Part shown: one piece after another, positions 10,360-19,749 of the stretch
Position numbering within the stretch: position 1 is the stretch's first letter
Layout of the letters: the number at the start of each line of letters is the position of its first letter
Assembly: GCA_024220525.1 (NCBI GenBank)
Contig: JAMYWO010000276.1
Coordinates: 1-32,065, forward strand
Reading direction: 5' to 3'
Source of the DNA: Cochliopodium minus
Lineage: Eukaryota; Discosea; Himatismenida; Cochliopodiidae
Length of the DNA: 32,065 bases
Notes under the pieces: generated by a model
Database searches by the model: none
What the model was told of the DNA's origin: nothing
Seen by the model: the letters and a program-made list of their open reading frames with translations, nothing else
Position numbers and translations under genes: made by a program

Positions 10360-11517
10360 TTATAATAAAGTGAATCTTGGTGTTATATTCGTGACAGTGT
10401 TATCCAGCTTTCTTATTTCTTTGACATATACAAAAGTGAAATTAGCATCTCCATTTTCATCACAAAAAATTGCACAATGACTATCAAAAGCAGTAAGTTC
10501 TCCCTTTTCATTCCTCATGATATCAATCACCCTCAAAAAGTTCACTTTGTTAGTTAATAGATTCTGTAATTCCTAAAATGAAAGTGAAAAAAAAAAAAAA
10601 TTTATTAATTTAATAATTTTAAATTCATCTCCGAGTATTAAAAAAAAGACTGAAAAAAAAGGTTTTATTTTGATTATCTTACATTTCCCAATCTGATGAA
10701 AGTTTCGTTTGAATAGGCCGGGCAAAATTTATCAAATGTTTTTCCGATCATATCAGGAGGAACTCTCCCTGTAGAGAGGGAAAGACACTCTGAAATATTG
10801 AGGATTCTCCAAAACTTTGCATATAATTCGCCATTGGCAATCTCATTCTATTTTTAATATAGGATTGGAAGATAGATTATTTAAGGGGAATATTAATCTT
10901 TTTATCAGCGAAAAATGAATTTTTACTTTTTCAAATGTCCCGATCATGAACATTCCACCTGCTTTTATACCATTTATAGGCAGAAAAGGTAAATTGATGT
11001 TTGGATTCATATAGAGCCTCTTCAAGTTGATAAATTCAATGGGATCCATCTTCAATATCCCATCTGGAATTCCATCTTGGTCCATCATTTGAATTTCTTT
11101 TCTCAGATCTTCAATTTCCTTTCTTAATGAATCTTCTTCATTGCTATTATTGGTATTTTCTTTCAAAATTAGGCTATTTGATTCATTAGGTGTCAAATTT
11201 TGTTCTTTTTCACAACCAAATTTTTCCTCATATTCCAAAGGTCCAACTATCCCTCTCAAATCTTCCAGGGTGTAAATTCTATCCAATATAATGTTCTTAT
11301 TTATTATTGGCAATATCTCGTGGGTTATTGGATTGGATGATTTATTTTTCTTGGTTCGTTTCTTTACAGGTGCTTCATAGAAACATTCTTTCTTAAATCT
11401 TAAACAATTTGTACATGGTCTGAAATTATCACATTTCTTATGGGATTTTTTACAATATTGACATGCTTTCTTTGCATTTTTCTTTGTATTTCCCTTTGAA
11501 ATTATATTGTTGATCAT
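10360..11517 (-). CDS. Zn2Cys6 transcription factor with C-terminal PAS-like domain, paralog D
   Basis: Exons 11517-10927, 10847-10683 and 10572-10360 give 322 residues. The layout is the same as paralog C, and exon 1 is exactly the same length (591 nt). The cluster is at residues 19-45 (ACQYCKKSHKKCDNFRPC, TNCLRFKKEC). Shared middle block: DRIYTLEDLRGIVGP. Coiled coil LRKEIEDLRKEIQMMDQDG, then IPDGILKMDPIEFI, then the PAS-like part GGMFMIGTFEK, FWRILNISECLSLSTG, RVPPDMIGKTFDKFC, VNFLRVIDIMRNE and LTAFDSHCAIFCDENG. Predicted nuclear DNA-binding regulator. The 5' end abuts decayed sequence on the opposite strand (11786 onward). Divergence from C is mostly in the linker (residues 50-75), as expected of a fairly recent duplicate. 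Confidence 0.9.
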
Positions 11518-11785
11518 AGATCAAATCTACGTTTCTTTCTTTTTTTTTTTATTTGTATTTCTTTTCTTTTCTTTTAAGAATATTATTTTTCAATCTTTGT
11601 TAATTTTGAACAAATATTCTAAAAATATTTAAAGTTCGACAAGTGATTAATGTTCTTATTTCAAAAATTGGATTGAATACTTGTTTTTTTTGAAAAACAA
11701 AAAAATTGATGAAATTTAATTTATAATTTTTACCCTTCAAAATAACTCCGTTTAATGAAAAAATAAAAAAAATATTGAAAAAGGA

Positions 11786-12605
11786 ATATCAGGTAGAGAA
11801 GAAATTTCTGAGAATGAAAACATTATTTCAAATATTCCCAAATTACTTTTCCATAAAATTTTTCTTCATTTGGATCTCCCAAATTTATCAAAGATTCTTT
11901 TTTTTGAACAAATTCTTTCCCTATTTATTGAGAGAATCCTCAACTTATATTAATCTTATTTGGAAGAATTATTTAGATGAATAGGGAATTGAAGAGAAAG
12001 AGATTGATTTCAAACTGGAAAGTATCACAAGAATCCATTTGAAAAAAATCAACAAATTCTAATTGTATTTGAAAGTAATTCTTTCCATTAAATAGATTTT
12101 TTCAAACAAATCTTGAAAAGATATTTAAAGGGAAAAAATTGAAAGAGAATACAAAATATGTAAAAAAGATACCGCAAATAATTTCACTTTTTCAACATTC
12201 TGTTCCACTAGATGAAAAGAGGAGAAGGAATAAAAATGAAAATTGTCTAATCAGGATGATAATTTTCATGTATTCTTTTTTGTGGAGTTTAGAAAGATAA
12301 CATTCAAATATGAAAGAGAGATATTTAAAGGAGGAATGTATGTGAGAGAAAAGAAGGATTATTTACTTTTAATAATTACAAACATTATAAAGTTAAATTT
12401 GGGAAAGAAGGAGAATACTTGATTGTGAAACCTCATCTTGAAAAAGAAAATGTCATTGTTTTTACTGACAAGGATGGTGAAACTTTTTGAATATGAATAC
12501 CAAGAAGGAAACATGTATGATCAAGATTTCCACTATTCGGTCATAGTTATAGACCCCAAAACAAAATTTACCATTGAAATAATTTTTTTTTTAAAAAAGT
12601 TTTGA
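11786..12605 (+). pseudogene. Decayed F-box-like gene
   Basis: No continuous ORF exists, but three frames in a row look coding. 11786-11953 reads IPKLLFHKIFLHLDLPNLSK, a good match to the F-box pattern (LP..L...IF..L...DL); it stops at 11951, and another frame continues NLIWKNYLDE to a stop at 11982, like the W-K end of F-boxes. 12356-12490 reads YKVKFGKEGEYLIVKPHLE then KENVIVFTDKDGE. A third frame continues FEYEYQEGNMYDQDF, HYSVIVIDPKTKFTIEII. No GT-AG introns join these pieces. I read it as a broken F-box-family gene ending next to the 3' end of the DysF gene. An active gene with odd introns is the alternative. Family call moderate, decay likely. Confidence 0.45.
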
Positions 12606-12649
12606 ACTCAAAAATCATAGAATAATAACAAACTTTATTTTATAATAAA

Positions 12650-15600
12650 TCATAACAAAACTCTGATAACATCAAAGAGAATTCTAATGAATATTTCAAT
12701 GGCTACTTTTTGGACCTTTTTAAAAAAAAAAATTATAAAAAAATTAAAAAAATTAAAAAATAGTTTAAAAAATAAACCTCTGGATCCTTTGCAACTTCTT
12801 TGATTGCATTTGCCCCTTTTGAGACGGATTGTCCGAAAGAATTAAACATTAATTGAGCCTGTGAAAGTTTGGGTACAGCCAAATTAGTTTTCAACATGTC
12901 ATCTGTCAAAAATTAATTTTTTTATTGTTATTTTTTTTATTGAATTAAATTAAAAAAAATTTTTTTTTTAATTACATTCTCCATTTGTCATCATTTTGAA
13001 TATGAGTTCTTTCACTGTGATTGGTGGTTCTAAAATAGGGTTAATTGAAATGGACCCACTGCTCATCAATAGGGATTTATCAAAAAAAGAATTCCATTGA
13101 GGGTTGGCCTTTTAAATAAAAAAAAAAATCAAAAGTTTTGATAAAATAATTTTATTAATTTAAAAATAAAATTAAAAAATAAAAAATGAAAACAAAAAAA
13201 ACATTTAGAAGGAAATAATTGTAGTAAACATTGAAATAAAATTTAAAAAAAAAAGTTTTGAGAAAAATATTAAATAAGAAAAAATTTAAAATTGAAAAAA
13301 ACATTAATAAAAGTCTATTTTTACCATAAACGAAAAAAAAATGTTAGAACAGTCGTTTTGATTTGCACAAGTGAATGATACTTGTTCGTAATATCCTTCA
13401 GTGAGTCTTTGGAGTAAATTACAATTAATGATTAACAGATCATTTTCTTTACAAATTCTTTGTATCTAAAAAAAAGTTTTATTTAACTAATTTAAATTCT
13501 TTTAAAAAATTTGAAATCATAAAAATTAAAGAAAATAAATAAGAAAATAAATAAAAAATAAAATAAAAAAACAATAATAATTAATTGAAAAATTTTAAAA
13601 TAAAAATGAATGAATTAATTTTTACAGGTAAAACTGAAGTATTGCAAATATTTAAAAAAATATTGGGTAGAGAACTACACGAGACAATCGCAAAAAGAGA
13701 TACAGGAGAAGAAAATTCGATGTTTCCATCATCACTTCTTGACTGTTGGTAATAATGGGAAAGTTCCAAGTAAGAGGAGCAATCCTCTTGATTTAAATTC
13801 AAGAGATTTGAAATATCTTTTACGTTCAAACTTTTGATAAATAAATTAAGAAAATAAAAAATTTTGAATAAAAATTTGAATTGAAAAAATAAAAAAAAAA
13901 AAATAATATGAAAAAATTTTGGATATAAAAAAAAATAAAAAAAAATAAAAAATCAATAAAAATAATAAGTAAAAATATAAATTTAAAAAGAAAAAAAAAA
14001 AAAATATTTAAAAGAAAAAATTAAAATTTGAATAAAAAATTATGATATAAAAATAATTTTTTTTTGTACCTTTTCATATTTTCTTGATTTAGTTTTTCTT
14101 TGATGCTTGGGTCTATGAGTTGCAAGAATGGAAGGAAGTTGCTTTTCGTAGAATGAGCAAGGGAGAGGAGAAGAGTAGGAGTGAGCTCGTCAGAGAAGAA
14201 ATGAAAGATCTCATCAAAAGAATTAATGTCATCCTTGGAGGAATTAGGCCAAGGAAAGTTTTGTTTATTAGTAATTTTAATAGGAAAATTAGATCCACTT
14301 GTTTTTTCTTGTATTGTGATCTCCATAGGAGTTTCAATGGGTGTTTCTTGGGGTGTTTCTTTATACATCTCTTCTCTTATTTTTTCTTGTGTATTTTCTT
14401 GTTCATTTTGTTGCTCGTTTTGATTCAACTGAGGTTCTTTTTCGATCACATCTTGTTTTTCATCTTCGAGAGGGTCTTCGTTGAAAGGAGATCCTAAAAA
14501 TTTTTTAATTATTGTTAATTTTTTAAATTTCATTTTATATTTTAAATATTAATTAAAATATTTATTTTTTATTTTATTTTGTTATTTAAATTATTTCGTT
14601 TTGATCATTTTTAATAAAATTAAATATTTCTTTTGATTATTTTTAATTAATTCTTTTATTATAAATATTAAACATTTATTTTTTTAATTATTGATTTTTA
14701 TTTTCTTTTTTATAATTATTTTTTAAAAATCAAATATTGTTTTAAATTTATTCATAAGTTTTGATTTTAATTCTTATGAAAAATTTCTTTTTGAAAATCC
14801 AACCTTTATTGTTTCCTTTCATCATTCTTAAAATCTCTTTGTTTTCAAAATTAAGATAACCAGATTCTTTTGCTTTGTCTGTTTAGAAAAAAAAAATAAA
14901 TGTGTTAGAAAAAAAGAAAGAACATAAAAAGAGACAAACCAAAAACAAATTTGTTTTTGTTGACTGGCTTTGTGTTGTTGAAATAATTTTTTGTTGATTT
15001 AAGAGCGTTTTGGATTATCTTTAATAAATGAAAAAAATTTTAAAAGATAAATTTGAAAATGTGAAAAAATTTTAAATTTTTGAATTTTTTTCTTTTTTTT
15101 TTTTTTTTTTACTTCTGTTTCGGGAAAAGAAAGAGAAAGAAAACAAAACCCATCATTCTTCAAATATTTGTTCAAAAGGTTCATAGCGTTAGGGTCGAAA
15201 GATTTGAGGGAATGATAAGGAATTCGGGGCTGAAAGTAAAAGTATTTCTTGACAGATTTTTCCCTGTGATTCCAAATAATGGGAGACGAACAAATCTCCC
15301 TCATCTTCTTGGAAACAGAACTGACAATAGAGAGCTCCTCTTCACTAAGATAGTTTAAGATGTAACAGGAAATGACTTTGGGTAAGTTTTCAAAGAATTT
15401 AAAGTTGAGTTCGCACACGTTCTCTTTTAAAAGCCCCGCCAAACTTTTAATGGTGTCTTCCACCTTTATTTTCTTGTTTTTATTGCTTTTTTTAGAGTTT
15501 TCATCTTCTGTTTGAGAATACAATACTTTAAGGTCGAACAATACCATCATTTGTTTTGGAGGGAAGTAGATTTGGTAGAGATCTCTCAGTTTTTTCATCA

Positions 15601-17233
15601 TTTCTCCTTCTGTGGTGGTTGTTTTTGTGGATGATGAGAAATAGTTTTCTATTTTGATAGACAAAATATCAATCATTCTGTCATTCATAATTTCCATCAA
15701 GATTATTTTGATTCTATTTGAAAAATAAAAATTAAAAAATAATTATTATTTAAATTTAAACTAATATACCTATTAACGTCATAAGAAATTGGACCTTTTT
15801 TTGGAATTAAAAAAAATGTAATTTATAAAAATTGAATTATTCATTTTTTTTTTACCAGTAAGGTGATAAGTTTTTTTATGGTGAGGAGAATCCTTGGAAG
15901 TAAGATCAATTATACTAAACAAAACGGTGATGGCGTCGGACCTGTTCAAAAAAGGAACAGAAGTGCTCTCAGAAAAAGGAAGAATGATGGTATCACTTTT
16001 CTTGAGAGATTGGGAAATGAGAAAAAGCAATTCTTCTTGGAAGAAAGTGGTTCTTAAAATGGTTGTCTTTTGTATTGAACTTTCGAGAAGGATTTTTTCA
16101 ATTTCCCGTAGGAACAAAGCACAAGAGTTTTCATTGTAAGAAGGAGAATCGATTCCTATGAGCGAGAAAAGAATAAATTGTTTTATATTGTTTTTTTCGG
16201 CGAATTGGATGTATTCTTTGAAAATTTTCAAATTGTTCTCGAAACTCAGGGAGTAATCCACACAAAAGATGATGAGATTCGCAATTTTGTAGTTTTCAGG
16301 AAAGTTTATCTCCTCGAGGGAATGATGAAACAATTTTGCACCATGCTTCTTTATTTCTTCCTCTTCTTTTTCATCAATGTTATCCACATGTATGTCCTCT
16401 TTGTTCGAATGAAAGATCGTTCCCAATATTTTTGTTTCTTTCAGTGCTTTTGGTTTTTTTGACTCTATTTCTTTTAGTATGTGAGACCCTAAACTCGTAT
16501 TGATGGAAGAGATCAATATTGTCGTGAACTCTATCAAATTCCATTCTATGTCTTCAATGTCTATTTTTCTGTCCGTTTCTTTGTCTTTTTTCCTTCTTAT
16601 TTTTCTCGACCAGCATCTTTTCCTCACGAACAAAGAATTTCCGTTTGCATCATAAAATTTATTTGGAAAGTTGAATGCGTATTGCTTTTTATTTCAATAA
16701 AAATAAAATTTTATTTTAACATCAAGTCACGCTTTAATAATAACTTTTTTTTTTTACCCATCCATCTTTTAAATCAATTTTAAAAAAAAATTTTTCTTAA
16801 TATCTATATTCTTGCTTTACCTTGATCACAATCTTCTTTCTTTATTTTCCAATTTCCATACCATTCATATCTTTTATTTTTTTATTTGTAATTAATTTAT
16901 ATTATAAGAGGAAGAAAATTTCTTTTACGTATTAGGAGGTAATTTCATCTCCTTATTTTATTGAATAAGATTAAATAGGTTAGTATTAGGTTGAATGTAT
17001 CTATGATATTATTATACCTCATTCGATAAACACTTTGTTCCATCATTTAATGTCCAAGATGATCTATAGAATACTATTCAATATTTTTAAAAAAGAAAGA
17101 TTTAATACCTATCTACCATTGGGAATAGGTTCTTGTCTGACCAATTACCAAAAAGAGATTTTCTTTGATTTTCCCATATTTCAAAATCAAGTTCAATATA
17201 CTCTTCATTGACTGTTTGTAGTGTTGATTTCAT
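12650..17233 (-). CDS. DysF / NmrA-like / F-box fusion protein
   Basis: Sixteen exons: 17233-17109, 17063-17018, 16948-16929, 16870-16821, 16765-16758, 16684-15856, 15794-15770, 15713-15113, 15018-14940, 14878-14804, 14493-14070, 13830-13626, 13465-13325, 13108-12976, 12902-12778 and 12715-12650. Total 2952 nt, 983 residues, all phases agree. Residues ~1-110 are a DysF domain as in Pex23/Pex30 and dysferlin: FEIWENQRK, DRSSWTLNDG, YEWYGNWKI, DGWQYAFNF, VRKRCWSR. Residues ~135-400 resemble NmrA/atypical SDRs (IKQFILFSLIGIDSPS, TTILRTTFFQEE, VPFLNRSDAITVLF, TYHLTGPISYD), but the nucleotide-binding glycines are mostly lost (LISSINTSLGSH). Residues ~475-516 are an F-box (LPKVISCYILNYLSEEEL...IIWNHREKS). 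Residues 540-983 are acidic, then unrecognised helices. Inferred role: an SCF ubiquitin-ligase adaptor at a membrane, with the Rossmann part as sensor or scaffold. Confidence 0.8.
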
Positions 17234-17544
17234 GTTTCAAAATTTTTTTTTTTATTTTTCACCTTTTTTGAATTAAGTTTGTATAAAATTTTGAATAGAA
17301 TTTTCTATTGAGAATTAGAATCAAAAGAAAGAATTTTGATTCTTCAGAATAGGTGAATTGGGTGAAAAATATTTTGATAAGTAATTCCCAAAATGAAAAA
17401 TAAAGAAATGAAAGAAAGATCAAATCAAAAAAATTAAGTTTATTTTTCGAAATTTAGAATTTCAAAAAAAAGGTTTATGTGTAGATTTTTATGTGGTTTG
17501 TTATGTGTAGATTTTTTTTTTTTTTTTTTTAATAAAATTTCCGA
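17234..17544. other. Intergenic, gene E to DysF gene
   Basis: About 310 bases. A direct repeat TATGTGTAGATTTTT occurs twice near 17475-17517, next to a long T-run at 17512-17530 just past the minus-strand stop of gene E. The T-run could be part of the 3' processing region of gene E. Nothing else seen. Confidence 0.5.
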
Positions 17545-18915
17545 CTACAATTCTCTTATGATAGGACTGAGTTGATCAGCAGAAAACTGAATCTCAAGCT
17601 TGGTGATCTTTTTGAAGAAAGCAATACAATAACTCGGTTTCCCGAACTCATCTCGCAAAATAATGGTGTTGCAATCAAAAGCAAAAATCTCGTTGTTTCT
17701 TGAATTAACTCCGTAATCAATGATCCGAACAAAATTTCGCAAGTTTTTGCAAATTTCAAAAATACTCTTTTTAGAAAAAAAAAAAAATTCAAAGAATTAG
17801 AAAAAGAAAGATGTAAATTTCAATTTAAAGTGAGAAATGATTAAAAAAATAAAAAAAAATTTTGTTTGTTTATTTTGTTTTTTACCATTCCATAATCTTC
17901 AAAAGTATTGAGACTATATTTGGGACAAAATTTATCAAAGGTATTTCCCATCATTTGGGAGGGAGATAATCCAAAGGAGGAGGAAGCATTTTCGGAGATG
18001 CTCTCGATGATGAAATTGTTGGGATTATAATGCTGCGGCAAGATGTTTTTCTTGTAATAGCCAACCATATACATAGTGCCTTTCCTGGGATCATTGTTGT
18101 AAGGAGATAAAAATGAAGAAGGGATATCTGGGTAAGAATTTTCCTTCATAATGAACAACTCTATGGGGTCACAGTGCAAGATGCTATCTGGCAAAGATAG
18201 AAGATCTATCTCTTCAATTTCCTTCTTGATCTCCTCGATCTCCATCTTCAATCTGTTGATCTCATTGCTTTCTTCATTATTGTTCACATAAATATTACTT
18301 TTATTTGGTGGATGTGTATGATTTTGATGATTATGATTATGTGTATGTATTTTATTTGGGAGTGTATTTTTATAATTATTGTTGCCATTTTCATTATTGC
18401 TATTATTCCCTCTATTATTATCCAATTGGTTCAAACTATCTTTGGATATATTCAATTTGAATGTTTTTGTTTGTTCCGTTTGCATTGTAGTTGAAGAATT
18501 GAAAAAATTATTGATCTGTATATTTTTCAATTTTAGCTGATTTAATTCCTCTATGAATTGAACTTTCATTATTGGTACATCGAAACATTCTTTTTTTGAT
18601 CGTATGCAATTAAAACAAGGTCTTTCATCTCCACATTTTCTATGTCCCTAAAGATTGAGATAGAAGGATTATTAATAATTATTTTTAAAAATTTTATAAT
18701 TATTTTTTTTTTTTAATTTTTTTTTATTTGTCGGTAAATTAAATTCTTCTTACTTTCTTACAATGGAAACATGCTTTCTTTGCAATCTTTTTCTTTTTGT
18801 TTGTTTTAGGCCGTTTCTTTTTGGTGTTTCCTCCCTCTTTCAAATCAGAAGAACTTGTATCTTCATATTCTTCATCTTCTTCGTTTTTCTCTATGTTTCT
18901 TTTATTATTTCGCAT
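17545..18915 (-). CDS. Zn2Cys6 transcription factor with C-terminal PAS-like domain, paralog E
   Basis: Exons 18915-18754, 18647-17886 and 17766-17545 give 381 residues, the longest of the five. It starts with an acidic/basic leader holding a strong nuclear-localisation-like run (KKKRPKTNKKKK). The zinc cluster is split by an intron between its second and third cysteines (ACFHCKK | GHRKCGDERPCFNC, IRSKKEC). An Asn/His-rich low-complexity stretch follows, then the coiled coil LKMEIEEIKKEIEEIDLL, the box LPDSILHCDPIELF, and a PAS-like domain: MYMVGYYKKN, ISENASSSFGLSPSQMMGNT, NFVRIIDYGV, IFAFDCNTIILRDEFG. The GDERPC phrase is the closest match in the set to the ERT1/AcuK zinc cluster (from memory of that family). 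Predicted nuclear regulator. It is separated from A-D by the DysF gene. Confidence 0.88.
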
Positions 18916-19749
18916 TCAAAAAATTATTTTTAAAGTCTGGATGGGAGTTTGTTGTGTGATATAATTATTTTTCCTTCAAATTAAGTGCTGATTCTAGATT
19001 TTTTTTTATTTTTATTTTATATTTTTAATTATTTTACTCAAATTTACAGATTTTCTTTTCAATTTTAGAGTGATAGTGGTTCAGAATTAAATTTTTTTTT
19101 AATTTTAATGTGTGGGAAAAAGATTAATCATAAATGTTTTATATTTTTTAATCAATTCTAAAAGGAATTTCTCCCAATCATCTCCAATAATTCTCTTAAA
19201 ATCTTTATTTATAATTTTTTATAATTTTCCTTCAAAGCGGGAAACCAAATTAACTTTTAAATTAATTTTACTTCTTAAAAAAAAATGTTGTATATGTCAA
19301 ATATTGATCTATTAAGTTTTAATGTTATTCATTGCAAAAGTTTTATAAAAAAAAAATATTTTTTTGATAATTTAAATCCACTTTAAATTAAAAATTCTCT
19401 GAAGATTTAAAAAAAAAATATTTTTTTTGTAAAGATTGATAAAAGCATCTTTAAAAATAACTTTTACAAATTCTTCTTTTTTTTTTTGAACTAAAATTTT
19501 CTCTTTTTTTCATCTCAAAAATAAACTGTTGAGATCAAAATCATAGATGCTAAGAAAAGTGTTTATTAATAGTCTTTTTTGAAGGGAAATAATGAAAATA
19601 ACCATAATTAAACTAAAATGGAAATTTCTATTTTTCTTTGATCACAATCTTTTGGAGAATATAGTTAAAGTAAATCTTGTTAAAAATATAAGGAAAATGA
19701 TATGTTCTCCCAAAAACACCTTTTTGAAAAAAGAATTTGGGGAAAGCAT
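18916..19749. other. Intergenic, acyltransferase to gene E
   Basis: About 830 bases of A/T-rich DNA with several poly-A and poly-T runs. The plus-strand open frame at 19112-19315 has no family features. It probably holds the promoter of gene E near 18916-19000 and the 3' region of the acyltransferase. Nothing recognisable beyond that. Confidence 0.5.

Noticed and set aside
14113-14497. Overlapping plus and minus open frames at 14.1-14.5 kb
   Set aside because: Shadows of exon 11 of the DysF gene, whose frame fits both flanking junctions.
15863-16462. Plus-strand open frames across the NmrA-like exon
   Set aside because: No motifs, and the minus strand carries the conserved NmrA-like blocks in a single long exon.
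12650-17233. Splitting the DysF gene into four separate genes (at 15779, 15000 and 14530)
   Set aside because: Each proposed break has a GT...AG pair that keeps phase, the joins read through motifs (YHLTG|PISYD), and no start codon with good context is present at the internal breaks.
17475-17517. 15-base direct repeat TATGTGTAGATTTTT
   Set aside because: Two copies next to a T-run are likely replication slippage.
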